Positions 17,950 to 27,556 of a stretch of DNA of 64,000 nt are shown here, piece after piece. Position 1 is the first letter of the stretch; the number at the start of each line of letters is the position of its first letter. This DNA comes from Streptomyces aurantiogriseus (GTDB lineage: Bacteria > Actinomycetota > Actinomycetes > Streptomycetales > Streptomycetaceae): assembly GCF_014649375.1 (NCBI RefSeq), contig NZ_BMSX01000017.1:177519-241518 (forward strand), written 5' to 3'. Under the pieces are notes generated by a model. It was given only the letters and a program-made list of their open reading frames with translations. It was not told the origin of the DNA and made no database searches. The position numbers and the translations under genes are program-made.

Positions 17950-18783
17950 GTGCAGCGGAAGGCGTACGTACCCGGCGTCGCCGCGCTCCTCGCGGTGCTG
18001 TTGGCCGGCTGTACCGGCGGCTCGGACGACGACGGCCCGACGGACAACTCCAACCCGGGCCGGGCCGGCACGGCGAGCGCCACCGCCGAGCCCGGCCGGT
18101 ACAACACACTCCCGCAGGCCTGCGGCGCCGTCAGCCGCGGCACCCTCGACTCCCTCCTCCCCGGCATCCGTGAGATCGCCGACGAGACCCAGCGCGAGAC
18201 CGCCTACACGGGCGAGGCGACCCTGACGTACGACACGGACCGCAAGGCCGGCTGCCGCTGGAAGGTGCAGTCCGCGGACGCCACCGACCACCTCTTCGTC
18301 GACTTCGAGCGCGTGGTGTCCTACGACAACGCGGTCAGCGACGACAGTCAGGCCGAGGCGCTGTTCGCCGAGAAGGTGACGGCGGCCGACCTGCCGGTGC
18401 CCACGGCCTCGGAGACGACCACCGGGAACGCCTCCGCCTCCCCCGCCGCCGGCACGACCCCCTCCGCCGCCTCCCCTTCCCCTTCCTCGTCCTCTTCCGC
18501 TTCCACGTCCGCTTCTCCGTCCGTCTCCACCACGCCCGCCGACCTCCAGCCCCGCCTCCTCGACGACCTGGGCGACGAGGCGTTCGTCGACGACGTGCTC
18601 GCCGGCTCCGGTTCCACGACCGAACAGCGCACGGTGACTGTGGCGTTCCGCACGTCCAACGTCATCGTGACCATCCAGTACGAGGAGCAGCCGGCGACCG
18701 TCGGCACGGTCCCGGACAGCAAGGAAATGCAGGACAGGGCCCGGAAAATGGCCGCCCAGCTCGCCGACTCCCTGGCCGGCTGA
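17950..18783 (+). CDS. DUF3558-type lipoprotein
   Basis: 277 residues, GTG start. The signal peptide ends in a lipobox (LLAGC, Cys at residue ~21), so the protein is anchored to the outer face of the membrane. The mature part has a conserved pair of cysteines (PQACGAVS and AGCRWKV) as in DUF3558, then a Ser/Thr/Ala/Pro-rich linker at ~155-195, then a second part. It is followed by a second gene of the same family on the same strand. Confidence 0.8.
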   Translation: MQRKAYVPGVAALLAVLLAGCTGGSDDDGPTDNSNPGRAGTASATAEPGRYNTLPQACGAVSRGTLDSLLPGIREIADETQRETAYTGEATLTYDTDRKAGCRWKVQSADATDHLFVDFERVVSYDNAVSDDSQAEALFAEKVTAADLPVPTASETTTGNASASPAAGTTPSAASPSPSSSSSASTSASPSVSTTPADLQPRLLDDLGDEAFVDDVLAGSGSTTEQRTVTVAFRTSNVIVTIQYEEQPATVGTVPDSKEMQDRARKMAAQLADSLAG

Positions 18784-18900
18784 GGCCACTTCACGCCCGT
18801 CCGGCGCTCGCCCGCAAAGCCCTCGAAGCGGAACCACACAGCTTCTTCACCGCGTACCGTGGCCCCTCGGACCGATCCGACCGCAGGAACCACGAGCGTC

Positions 18901-19815
18901 ATGAGTGAAGGAACCATGCAGCGACGAGCCCAGCGAGACGACCAGCGTGACCAGCGTACGAAGCGTGCCGGAGGCCTGAACCGCCTCCTCGCCGCGGCAG
19001 CCGCACTCCCCGTGATGCTGATCGCCGCCGGCTGCTCCTCGGACTCCGGATCCGGCTCCGGCGACGACTCGCAGAAGGCCGGCGCCGACACCAACGCCGG
19101 CGCCACCGTGAGCGCCGCGCCCACCGTGCAGGCGGCTGCGTACCAGTCGCTGCCCGAACCGTGTGCGGTGCTGTCGAAGAAGACGCTGACCGAGCTGGTG
19201 CCGAAGGGGACGAAGGGCAAGGAGGGCACGTCGAGCGACACCGCCACCCGGGCCTCCTGCTCCTGGTCCAGCCTGGACAACAACGGTGTGAAGGGCTCGC
19301 AGTTCCGCTGGATGAACGTCTCCCTGTTGCGCTTCGAGTCGGACGCGGCGAGCGGCTCCGGCGAGCAGCAGGCGCAGGAGTACTACACGAAGCAGATCCA
19401 GGACGCCCAGGCGGTGACGGGCGCGACGAACGCGAAGACGCAGGCGCTCGCCGGGACGGGCGACGAGGCGACGACCGTGCGCTACGACCTGAAGAAGAAG
19501 GAAGGCGCCTTCAAGCAGCAGACGGTCGTGACGCGGGTCGAGAACGTCGTCGTGACCGTCGACTACAACGGGGCGGGTCTGGCGGGCGAGAAGACGCCGA
19601 GCGCGGACACCCTGACGAAGGCGGCGGAGAAGGCGGCCAAGGAGGCGGTCGCGGCGGTCCAGTCGGCCAACGGCGAGGGGACCAACGGCGAGGCTGCGGG
19701 CGGCGGTTCGACCACGAGCCCGTCCCCGGGCAAGTCGTCGACGGCGTCCCCGTCCGCGTCCTCCTCCGCCTCCCCTTCCGCCTCGCCGTCCGCCTCGGCT
19801 TCCAAGAAGAGCTGA
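18901..19815 (+). CDS. Second DUF3558-type lipoprotein
   Basis: About 304 residues; lipobox LIAAGC. Cysteines at PEPCAVLSK and ASCSWSS match those of the preceding lipoprotein, so the two are tandem paralogues that have diverged widely. The C-terminal ~45 residues are a low-complexity Ser/Pro/Ala tail. ATG at 18901 is used, but ATG at 18916, preceded by GAAGGAAC, is an alternative. Confidence 0.8.
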   Translation: MSEGTMQRRAQRDDQRDQRTKRAGGLNRLLAAAAALPVMLIAAGCSSDSGSGSGDDSQKAGADTNAGATVSAAPTVQAAAYQSLPEPCAVLSKKTLTELVPKGTKGKEGTSSDTATRASCSWSSLDNNGVKGSQFRWMNVSLLRFESDAASGSGEQQAQEYYTKQIQDAQAVTGATNAKTQALAGTGDEATTVRYDLKKKEGAFKQQTVVTRVENVVVTVDYNGAGLAGEKTPSADTLTKAAEKAAKEAVAAVQSANGEGTNGEAAGGGSTTSPSPGKSSTASPSASSSASPSASPSASASKKS

Positions 19816-19891
19816 CGTACCGGCAACACGTGCGCCGCACACGTGTGTCACCCTGTTGCGCGCACCAACACGCAACGGGAGGGGAGTAGGG

Positions 19892-21271
19892 GTGGCCGCG
19901 CCAATCCAGCTGACTCGGATGCACCGCGTTCTCATCGGCGTGGTCGTGACCGGCGCCGTGATCATCGCCGGGATCGGCTTCGCCGGTTCCTACGCGGCTG
20001 TCCGCGAGCTGGCCCTCAAGAAGGGCTTCGGGAACTTCTCCTACGTCTTCCCGATCGGTATCGACGCGGGCATCTGTGTGCTGCTCGCGCTGGACCTGCT
20101 GCTGACGTGGATCCGTATCCCCTTCCCCCTCCTGCGCCAGACGGCCTGGCTGCTGACGGCGGCGACGATCGCGTTCAACGGCGCCGCCGCCTGGCCGGAC
20201 CCGCTGGGCGTCGGTATGCACGCGGTCATCCCGGTGCTCTTCGTGGTCTCCGTCGAGGCGGCCCGGCACGCCATCGGCCGCATAGCCGACATCACGGCCG
20301 ACAAGCACATGGAGGGCGTCCGCCTCACCCGCTGGCTCCTCTCCCCGGTCCCCACGTTCCTCCTGTGGCGCCGCATGAAGCTGTGGGAGCTCCGCTCCTA
20401 CGACCAGGTCATCAAGCTCGAGCAGGAACGTCTCGTCTACCAGGCGAGGCTCCGCTCCCGCTTCGGCCGGGCCTGGCGCAGGAAGGCCCCGGTGGAGTCC
20501 CTGATGCCCCTGCGCCTGGCCAAGTACGGCGTCCCCCTGGCGGACACGGCCCCGGCGGGCCTGGCGGCGGCGGGCATAGAGCCGGCGTTGCTCCCGCCGG
20601 CCCCCCAGCAGGAGCTGACGCCGACCCCCACGACGAACCCGGCGCTCACGGCAGGCGCACCCACCGCAGCCGCCGCCTCCCTCGCGGCGGATGCGGCCGG
20701 CGCCCCCGCCGCCGCGGGCCATCGTGCCGCTGGGGCGGCGCCCGTCCCACAGGAAGCGGCACCCCTCAGCGGGCAGCGCCCCGTCCCACCCCCCGGCCTC
20801 AACGCCGGGCAACCGGGATACGGCCCCGGGCCCGAAGAAAGCCCCTGGTTCCAGGGAACCCCGCACACCGTCCCGTACCAGGGCGGCTACGACCCCACGT
20901 ACGACCCCTCGGAGCAGTACGCCCAGTGGTACGAGGAGCAGCAGCAGGCCGAGGAGTACCGGGAGCAGTACGAAGAAGAGCCCCCCGCCCAGGAACCCGC
21001 TCCGGAGGAGACCGGCAGCTTCCCGATCCCGGTGGCCCCCGGCCGCACCCGTGAGCTGGGTGAGGGCGGCGGCACCCCGGAACCGGACGAGGACGCCTAC
21101 TACCAGGTGTTCCGCCAGTCGATAGACGGCAGCTACCCCACGCCCCGCGTCCTCGGCGACAACATCCAGGCGACCTACGGCACCACGCTGAGCCCGAGCG
21201 CCCTGAAGGCCCTCGCGGAACGCTTCCAGCAGCGCCACTCGGCGGAACTGGAAGAGGACCACATCGCGTGA
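19892..21271 (+). CDS. DUF2637 membrane protein with long disordered tail
   Basis: 459 residues, GTG start after GGGAGGGGAG. Four membrane helices occupy residues ~8-125 (for example VLIGVVVTGAVIIAGIGFAG). The remainder is cytoplasmic: an Ala/Pro-rich stretch, a Tyr/Glu/Gln-rich stretch (QYAQWYEEQQQAEEYREQ) and a folded C-terminal block (YPTPRVLGDNIQATYG, SALKALAERF). DUF2637 proteins are common in Streptomyces and their plasmids, where some take part in spreading; the chromosomal role is unknown. Confidence 0.75.
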   Translation: MAAPIQLTRMHRVLIGVVVTGAVIIAGIGFAGSYAAVRELALKKGFGNFSYVFPIGIDAGICVLLALDLLLTWIRIPFPLLRQTAWLLTAATIAFNGAAAWPDPLGVGMHAVIPVLFVVSVEAARHAIGRIADITADKHMEGVRLTRWLLSPVPTFLLWRRMKLWELRSYDQVIKLEQERLVYQARLRSRFGRAWRRKAPVESLMPLRLAKYGVPLADTAPAGLAAAGIEPALLPPAPQQELTPTPTTNPALTAGAPTAAAASLAADAAGAPAAAGHRAAGAAPVPQEAAPLSGQRPVPPPGLNAGQPGYGPGPEESPWFQGTPHTVPYQGGYDPTYDPSEQYAQWYEEQQQAEEYREQYEEEPPAQEPAPEETGSFPIPVAPGRTRELGEGGGTPEPDEDAYYQVFRQSIDGSYPTPRVLGDNIQATYGTTLSPSALKALAERFQQRHSAELEEDHIA

Positions 21272-21310
21272 CGCACACCTGCCGCAACGCGCACATGCCG
21301 TAACGCATAC

Positions 21311-21350
21311 GAGGAGGGGGCGCCCGGCGAACACCGGACGCCCCCTCCTC
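21311..21350. terminator. Bidirectional terminator between the DUF2637 gene and lysS
   Basis: GAGGAGGGGGCG (21311-21322) pairs perfectly with CGCCCCCTCCTC (21339-21350) around a 16-base loop. It lies between two convergent genes, so it can serve both. Confidence 0.75.
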
Positions 21351-21362
21351 GTGTCGAGCGAC

Positions 21363-23096
21363 TTACTCCCCGAGCAGGGTCCGCACCCGCTCCTGCCCCA
21401 CAGCCAACAGCAGCGTGGGCAGGCGCGGACCCGTGTCCCGCCCCACCAGCAGGTGGTACAGCAGCGCGAAGAAGGTCCGCTGAGCGGTCTTGATCTCCGC
21501 CGGCAGCTCCTTGGGCGTCGCGTCCGCGGAGAACCCGGCCTGCACCTTGGGCACGCCGTAGACGAGATGCGTCAGCCCGTCCAGCGACCAGTGCGACTCC
21601 AGCCCGTCGAGCAGCAGCCGCAGCGACTGCCGGGACGCCTCGTCGAGGGACTTCAGCAGCTCGGTGTCGGGCTCGTCGCGCACGATGGTCCGCTGGTCGG
21701 CGGGCACGTGCGTGTTGATCCAGGCCTCGGCCCTGTCGTACCGCGGCCGGGCCTCGTCGAGCGAGCCGAGCGGGTTGTCCGGGTCGAGGTCGGACAGGAT
21801 CCGCAGCGCCTGGTCCTGGTGCCCGGCGGTGATGTCGGCGACGGAGGCGAGCGTCCGGTACGGCAGCGGCCGGGCCGTACGGGGAAGGTCCCCGCCGGCG
21901 GTCCGTACCGCGCGCGAGTGGGCGGCCACGTCGGCCGGCAGGGCAGAGCCGTCCGCGACCTTCGCGTCCAGCTTGTCCCACTCGTCGTAGAGCCGCTGGA
22001 TCTCCTGGTCGAAGGCGATCTTGAAGGACTGGTTGGGCCTGCGCCGGGCGTAGAGCCACCGCAGGATCTGCGGCTCCATGATCTTCAGCGCGTCGGCCGG
22101 GGTGGGCACGCCACCCCGCGAGGACGACATCTTCGCCATGCCGCTGATGCCGACGAAGGCGTACATCGGCCCGATCGGCTGCTTCCCGCCGAAGATGCCG
22201 ACGATCTGGCCACCGACCTGGAAGGAGGATCCCGGCGAGGAGTGGTCGACGCCGGAGGGCTCGAAGACGACCCCTTCGTACGCCCACCGCATCGGCCAGT
22301 CGACCTTCCAGACCAGCTTGCCGCGGTTGAACTCGTTCAGCCGGACGGTCTCGGAGAAGCCGCAGGCGTTGCAGGCGTACGTCAGCTCGGTGCTGTCGTC
22401 GTCGTAGGAGGTGACGGTGGTGAGGTCCTTCTCGCAGTTGCCGCAGTACGGCTTGTACGGGAAGTACCCGGCGGAGCCGGAGCTGCCGTCGTCCTCGCTC
22501 GCCGCGCCCGAGCCCTCGGCGGCCTCCAGCTCGGCCTCGTCGACCGGCTTCTGCTGCTGCTTCTTCGCGGGGGCCTTCTTGGTCCGGTACTGGTCGAGGA
22601 TCGCGTCGATATCGCCCCGGTGCCGCATGGCGTGCAGGATCTGCTCGCGGTAGACCCCGGAGGTGTACTGCGCGGTCTGGCTGATGCCGTCGAACTCCAC
22701 GCCCAGCTCGGCGAGCGACTCGGTCATGGCGGCCTTGAAGTGCTCGGCCCAGTTCGGGTACGCCGAGCCCTTGGGGGCCGGGACGGAGGTCAGCGGCTTG
22801 CCGATGTGCTCGGCCCAGGAGTCGTCGACCCCGGCGATGCCCGCCGGCACCTTGCGGTACCGGTCGTAGTCGTCCCAGGAGATCAGGTGCCGGACCTGGT
22901 ACCCACGCCGGCGGATCTCGTCGGCGACGAGGTGGGGGGTCATGACCTCGCGGAGGTTGCCGAGGTGGATGGGGCCGGAGGGGGAGAGGCCGGACGCGAC
23001 GACCACCCGTTTGCCCGGGGCCCGACGCTCCGACTCCTCGATGACCTCATCCGCGAAACGGGAGACCCAGTCGGTGGTCTCGGTGCTCTGAGCCAC
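21363..23096 (-). CDS. lysS: Lysyl-tRNA synthetase, class I
   Basis: About 577 residues from the GTG at 23096, spaced correctly from AGAGGA. Class I signatures are present: PSGPIHLGN (HIGH motif) near residue 45 and KMSSSRG (KMSKS) near residue 290, with a zinc-ribbon-like insert carrying CGNCEK and ACNACG. This is the archaeal-type LysRS found in Streptomyces, not the usual bacterial class II enzyme. It is divergent from argS with about 200 bases between them. Confidence 0.93.
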   Translation of the reverse strand: MAQSTETTDWVSRFADEVIEESERRAPGKRVVVASGLSPSGPIHLGNLREVMTPHLVADEIRRRGYQVRHLISWDDYDRYRKVPAGIAGVDDSWAEHIGKPLTSVPAPKGSAYPNWAEHFKAAMTESLAELGVEFDGISQTAQYTSGVYREQILHAMRHRGDIDAILDQYRTKKAPAKKQQQKPVDEAELEAAEGSGAASEDDGSSGSAGYFPYKPYCGNCEKDLTTVTSYDDDSTELTYACNACGFSETVRLNEFNRGKLVWKVDWPMRWAYEGVVFEPSGVDHSSPGSSFQVGGQIVGIFGGKQPIGPMYAFVGISGMAKMSSSRGGVPTPADALKIMEPQILRWLYARRRPNQSFKIAFDQEIQRLYDEWDKLDAKVADGSALPADVAAHSRAVRTAGGDLPRTARPLPYRTLASVADITAGHQDQALRILSDLDPDNPLGSLDEARPRYDRAEAWINTHVPADQRTIVRDEPDTELLKSLDEASRQSLRLLLDGLESHWSLDGLTHLVYGVPKVQAGFSADATPKELPAEIKTAQRTFFALLYHLLVGRDTGPRLPTLLLAVGQERVRTLLGE

Positions 23097-23299
23097 GATC
23101 GGCACGTCCTCTTGTTCTGAAGGCTTGACTGAAGGGGTTCGTCTGAGGGGTTCGTCCGACGGTTTGAGTGCAACCGTCGCCGGAAGGTTCCGGCCGGACC
23201 ATTCTCCCAGACCACCGTGCGCCCGGGAAAACCGCTTTACCCCCCATGGGATACTGGGCGTGTCTATCCATCCCCACGAGGAGAACGGCACCCACTCCT

Positions 23300-25066
23300 A
23301 TGGCCTCGGTCACGTCCCTCAGCGCTTCTGTCCACCAGCGCCTCGCGTCCGCCCTCTCGGCAGCCCTGCCGGAGGCCGTCGACGCAGACCCGCTGCTGCG
23401 ACGCAGCGACCGGGCGGACTTCCAGGCCAACGGGATCCTCGCCCTGGCGAAGAAGGTGAAGGCCAACCCGCGGGAGCTGGCGACGCAGGTCGTCTCCCAG
23501 GTCGTCACCGGTGATGTGATCAAGGACATCGAGGTCTCCGGCCCCGGCTTCCTGAACGTGACGATCTCCGACCGGGCGATCATCGAGAACCTCGCGGCGC
23601 GGTACGCGGACACCGGCCGGCTGGGTGTTCCGTACGCGGACGCGCCGGGGACGACGGTGATCGACTACGCGCAGCCGAACGTGGCGAAGGAGATGCACGT
23701 AGGCCACCTGCGGTCGGCGGTGATCGGCGACGCGATGGTCCAGCTGCTGGAGTTCACCGGCGAGACGGTGGTCCGCCGGCACCACATCGGCGACTGGGGC
23801 ACCCAGTTCGGCATGCTCATCCAGTACCTGGACGAGCACCCGCACGAGCTGGACCACAAGGAGTCCGAGGTCAGCGGTGAGGAGGCGATGTCGAACCTCG
23901 ACCGCCTCTACAAGGCCGCGCGCAAGCTCTTCGACGCCGACGAGGAGTTCAAGACGAGGGCGCGGCGCCGTGTCGTGGACCTCCAGGCCGGTGACCCGCA
24001 CACGCTCGCCATGTGGCAGAAGTTCGTCGACGAGTCGAAGATCTACTTCTTCTCCGTCTTCGAGAAGCTGGACATGGAGATCCGGGACCCCGACATCGTC
24101 GGCGAGTCCGGCTACAACGACATGCTGGCCGAGACCTGCCGCCTCCTGGAGGAGTCGGGTGTCGCGGTCCGCTCCGAGGGCGCCCTGTGCGTCTTCTTCG
24201 ACGACGTCAAGGGCCCGGACGGCAACCGGGTCCCGCTGATCGTGCAGAAGTCGGACGGCGGCTACGGCTACGCGGCGACGGACCTGTCGGCGATCCGCGA
24301 CCGCGTCTTCAACCTCAAGGCGCAGTCGCTGCTGTACGTGGTCGACGCCCGCCAGTCCCTGCACTTCAAGATGGTCTTCGAGACGGCGCGGCGGGCCGGC
24401 TGGCTGGGCGACGGCGTCAAGGCCTTCCAGCTCGCCTTCGGCACGGTCCTCGGCAAGGACGGCAAGCCCTTCAAGACCCGTGAGGGCGAGACGGTCAAGC
24501 TGGTCGACCTCCTCGACGAGGCGGTGGAGCGCGCGACGGCGGTGGTCCGCGAGAAGGCCGAGAAGGTGGGCCTGACGGAGCAGGAGATCGTCGAGAACGG
24601 CCAGTACGTGGGCATCGGCGCGGTCAAGTACGCCGACCTGTCGACGTCGGCGGTGCGGGACTACAAGTTCGACCTGGACCAGATGGTCTCGCTCAACGGC
24701 GACACGTCCGTCTACCTCCAGTACGCGTACGCCCGGATCCAGTCCATCCTCCGCAAGTCCGGCGAGGCTCGCCCGGTCGCCCACCCGGAGCTGGAACTGG
24801 CCCCGGCGGAGCGGGCGTTGGGCCTGCATCTCGACCAGTTCGGCGAGACGATCCTGGAGGTCGCGGCGTCCCACGAGCCCCACAAGCTCGCCGCGTACCT
24901 CTACCAGCTGGCCTCTCACCTGACCGCCTTCTACGACCAGTGCCTGGTCCTGAAGGCGGACACCCCGGAGCAGGTCGAGAACCGCCTGTTCCTGGTCGAC
25001 CTGACGGCCCGCACGCTGCACCAGGGCATGGCCCTGCTGGGCATCCGGACGCCCGAGAAGCTCTGA
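23300..25066 (+). CDS. argS: Arginyl-tRNA synthetase
   Basis: 588 residues. N-terminal tRNA-binding domain (residues 1-110), HIGH motif in YAQPNVAKEMHVGHLRSAVI, then HHIGDWGTQFG, catalytic-domain end with YVVDARQSLHFKM, and an anticodon-binding domain with QYAYARIQSI and DLTARTLHQGMALLGI. Charges tRNA-Arg. It is divergently arranged with lysS, as in other Streptomyces. Confidence 0.95.
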   Translation: MASVTSLSASVHQRLASALSAALPEAVDADPLLRRSDRADFQANGILALAKKVKANPRELATQVVSQVVTGDVIKDIEVSGPGFLNVTISDRAIIENLAARYADTGRLGVPYADAPGTTVIDYAQPNVAKEMHVGHLRSAVIGDAMVQLLEFTGETVVRRHHIGDWGTQFGMLIQYLDEHPHELDHKESEVSGEEAMSNLDRLYKAARKLFDADEEFKTRARRRVVDLQAGDPHTLAMWQKFVDESKIYFFSVFEKLDMEIRDPDIVGESGYNDMLAETCRLLEESGVAVRSEGALCVFFDDVKGPDGNRVPLIVQKSDGGYGYAATDLSAIRDRVFNLKAQSLLYVVDARQSLHFKMVFETARRAGWLGDGVKAFQLAFGTVLGKDGKPFKTREGETVKLVDLLDEAVERATAVVREKAEKVGLTEQEIVENGQYVGIGAVKYADLSTSAVRDYKFDLDQMVSLNGDTSVYLQYAYARIQSILRKSGEARPVAHPELELAPAERALGLHLDQFGETILEVAASHEPHKLAAYLYQLASHLTAFYDQCLVLKADTPEQVENRLFLVDLTARTLHQGMALLGIRTPEKL

Positions 25067-25090
25067 CGCGGCCCACCGGACCGCAACCGA

Positions 25091-25147
25091 CTCCTCGCAC
25101 TCGCGCGTCCCACCCCTTCAAGGGCGTGAGAACACGAGTGCGAGGAG
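25091..25147 (+). terminator. Long hairpin downstream of argS
   Basis: CTCCTCGCACTCG (25091-25103) pairs perfectly with CGAGTGCGAGGAG (25135-25147). It sits 25 bases past the argS stop and probably terminates argS. Its right arm contains the GAGGAG that is the likely ribosome binding site of the small gene at 25154. Confidence 0.65.
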
Positions 25148-25153
25148 CGGCAG

Positions 25154-25318
25154 TTGGGCGGCGCGGACGACCCCACGATCGGTGAGGCGCTGATCGGCTT
25201 GCTGCTGGTCGGAGGGGCGGGGGTGGTCCTGCCGGCCCTCGTCGTCCTCCCGCTCATCGGCCTGGGCATCTGGCTGACGCACTTCTGGCGGCGCCGACGC
25301 GCGAAGCGCTGCGGCTGA
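25154..25318 (+). CDS. Small hydrophobic membrane protein, TTG start
   Basis: 54 residues read from a TTG placed six bases after GAGGAG. One long hydrophobic helix region (EALIGLLLVGGAGVVLPALV and LIGLGIWLTHF) is followed by a basic tail (WRRRRAKRCG). Third-position G/C bias is strong. No family recognised. The ribosome binding site lies in the arm of the preceding hairpin, which could limit translation. Confidence 0.5.
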   Translation: MGGADDPTIGEALIGLLLVGGAGVVLPALVVLPLIGLGIWLTHFWRRRRAKRCG

Positions 25319-25400
25319 CGGCCGCAAGAGGCTCGGCGACAGGCCGCCACTACGGGTGACCAGTGGCGTTGCCGTTCGGAGTTCCCGGCGCGCTCCCGAA

Positions 25401-25429
25401 TGTCAGTGCCTGCCCCTACAGTCACCGGC
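25401..25429 (+). promoter_or_regulatory. Leaderless-type promoter of the DUF4253 gene
   Basis: TGTCAGTGCC at 25401 and TACAGT at 25417 have the same 16-base offset as the elements before the AraC gene at 8814, and the ATG follows 13 bases after the second element without a ribosome binding site. Confidence 0.5.
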
Positions 25430-26251
25430 ATGGCGACTCTTCCCAACCCGCTGCCCAAGCTGGCGTCCGACCCGAGTGGGCGGTCCCTGGGGCTCCAACT
25501 GCCGCCGGGGCGGCTGATCGACACCACGGACGAGGGTCCGTGGCATGAGCCGTTGCTGTGGCACGCGGACAAGGAGGCCGCGCCCGGCACATGGAACGCC
25601 CTGGGCGCGCAGACCGCACGAGTGGGGATGCTGCCCGTGCTCGTGGACGTGGGCGGTCCACAAGGCGGACTGGCGGACTGGGAGTTGATGCCCGGCGAGA
25701 TGTCGTACCCCGGGGACCACGACCCCGACGACGTCCTCGCGGAGTACTGGGAGGACAACGCGGAGGAGGAACTGGCCGAGGAGATCGAGCCGTTCGGCCC
25801 CGACTGGCCGGGTCTCGCGCCCGCCGCTTCGCCCACCGCCACCCCGGACGCGCGCGCAGCGCAGATCGCCGACTCGCTGACGGACGGCACACGGACGTGG
25901 CTCGAGGAACCGCACCTCGCCCTGGTCCCGGCCCGCCGTTCCGCCGACATCCCGGCCGCCATCGGCTGGACCGGCCCGCTGAACCACGAGAACGACGTGG
26001 CCCGCCTCTGCGCGGTCCTCCGCTCCTGGGAGGACCGCTTCGGCATACGGGTGGTGGCGCTCGGCTTCGACACCCTGACCGTGTCGGTCGCGGCCCCGCC
26101 GGCCACCCTGGCCGAGGCCGAAGCGGTGGCGGCGGAGCACTTCGCCTTCTGCCCGGACAACCTCGCCCGGAACGGCGACGGCCCGGACACCCTGCGCGCC
26201 TACGCCGAGGAGCTGATCGGCGAGCACGCCTGGTCCTTCTGGTGGGACTGA
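25430..26251 (+). CDS. DUF4253 family protein
   Basis: 273 residues, soluble. Pattern pieces include GMLPVLVDVGG, YWEDNAEEELAEE in an acidic middle, HLALVPARRSADIPAAIGWT, LRSWEDRFGIRVVALGFDTL and the C-terminal EHFAFCPDNL and HAWSFWWD, which are typical of DUF4253. Function unknown; no catalytic motif visible. ATG at 25430 is preferred over one 30 bases upstream because of the leaderless promoter geometry. Confidence 0.78.
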   Translation: MATLPNPLPKLASDPSGRSLGLQLPPGRLIDTTDEGPWHEPLLWHADKEAAPGTWNALGAQTARVGMLPVLVDVGGPQGGLADWELMPGEMSYPGDHDPDDVLAEYWEDNAEEELAEEIEPFGPDWPGLAPAASPTATPDARAAQIADSLTDGTRTWLEEPHLALVPARRSADIPAAIGWTGPLNHENDVARLCAVLRSWEDRFGIRVVALGFDTLTVSVAAPPATLAEAEAVAAEHFAFCPDNLARNGDGPDTLRAYAEELIGEHAWSFWWD

Positions 26252-26260
26252 CGGCCCGCC

Positions 26261-27496
26261 CTAGGCGACGCCCCTGAGCCCCCGCCCCAGCCTGCGCAGC
26301 CCCTCCCCGATCTCCTCCGGCGTCTGCGTCACGAAGCAGAGCCGCAGGGTCGAGCGGTCGGGCTCGCCGGCGTAGAAGGGGGCGCCGGGGACGTACGCCA
26401 CGTCCTCCTGAACCACCCGAGGGAGCAGGGCGGCGGTGTCGTACGTCTCCGGAAGGCGGACCCAGAGGAACATGCCGCCCTCGGGGCGGTTCCAGGCCGA
26501 GCCCTCGGGGAGGGCCTCGCGGAGGCCGGTGAGCATGGCGTCCCGTCGCTCACGGTAGACGGCGGCGACGCGGGCGACGTGCGCGTCGAGGTCGGTGTCG
26601 GCCAAGTAGCGAGCGGCGGCGAGCTGGTTGACGGTCGGCGTGTGCAGGTCGGCCGCCTGCTTGGCGACCGCGCAGGCCCGCCGTAGCTCCACCGGGGCGC
26701 GCAGCCAGCCCAGCCGCAGGCCGGGGGCCATCACCTTGGAGAAGGAGCCGAGGAGCACGGTCCGGTCGCGGGCGTCGGGGTGGGCGGCGATCCAGGGGAC
26801 GCGCTCACCGTCGTAGCGGAGTTCGCCGTAGGGGTCGTCCTCGACGATCCACAGGCCGTGGCGGGCGGCGACGGTGGCGAGGGCGGCGCGGCGCTCGGCG
26901 GGGAGGGTGCGGCCGGTCGGGTTCTGGAAGGTGGGGACGGTGTAGAGCAACTTGGGGCGTTCGCGGACGACCAGGTCGGCGAGGGCCTCCGGGTCGGGGC
27001 CGTCCGCGTCGCCCGGCACGGCGACGACCCGCGCTCCCGCGAGGCCGAACACCTGGAGGGCGGCGAGGTAGCAGGGGTCCTCGACGAGGACGGTGTCGCC
27101 GGGGTCGAGCAGGGCGGTGGCGAGGAGGGACAGCGCCTGTTGCGAGCCGGTGGTGACGAGGAGGTCGTCGGCGTTCGTCGGCAACCCCCGCGCCGCCATC
27201 CGCTGCGCGAGCCGCTCGCGGAGCGCCGGCTCGCCCTCGGTGGTGGCGTACTGCAGGGCACGGCCGGGCGTCTCCTCCAGCACCTGCCGGAAGGCGGCGG
27301 CGACGCCCTCCCGGTCGAACAGTTCGGGCGCGGGCAGCCCGCCCGCGAAGTTGATCACCTCGGGGCGCGCGGTGACGGCGAGGATGTCCCGCACGGGCGA
27401 GCCACCGATGGCCCGCGCCCGCGCGGCGAGCGGAGGGACGGAGGCGGGTGCGGAACCCGGTGTGGAGGCGAGTGCGGCCACGGATGCGACAGTCAT
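26261..27496 (-). CDS. PLP-dependent aminotransferase (LysN / 2-aminoadipate aminotransferase-like)
   Basis: 411 residues, fold-type I. Motifs: VTTGSQQALSLLATALLDPG, PTFQNPTGRTLP (substrate/PLP loop with Asn), VEDDPYGELRY with the PLP Asp/Tyr, and GSFSKVMAPGLRLGW with the Schiff-base Lys. It lacks the GntR domain of MocR regulators, so it is a metabolic enzyme, most like broad 2-oxo acid/aromatic or aminoadipate aminotransferases. It converges on the DUF4253 gene with a 9-base gap. Confidence 0.87.
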   Translation of the reverse strand: MTVASVAALASTPGSAPASVPPLAARARAIGGSPVRDILAVTARPEVINFAGGLPAPELFDREGVAAAFRQVLEETPGRALQYATTEGEPALRERLAQRMAARGLPTNADDLLVTTGSQQALSLLATALLDPGDTVLVEDPCYLAALQVFGLAGARVVAVPGDADGPDPEALADLVVRERPKLLYTVPTFQNPTGRTLPAERRAALATVAARHGLWIVEDDPYGELRYDGERVPWIAAHPDARDRTVLLGSFSKVMAPGLRLGWLRAPVELRRACAVAKQAADLHTPTVNQLAAARYLADTDLDAHVARVAAVYRERRDAMLTGLREALPEGSAWNRPEGGMFLWVRLPETYDTAALLPRVVQEDVAYVPGAPFYAGEPDRSTLRLCFVTQTPEEIGEGLRRLGRGLRGVA

Positions 27497-27556
27497 GCCC
27501 GCACCCTAGGGAAATACCTGCTGTCTACACCTGGATTTCTGGGATGTGGACAGCGC

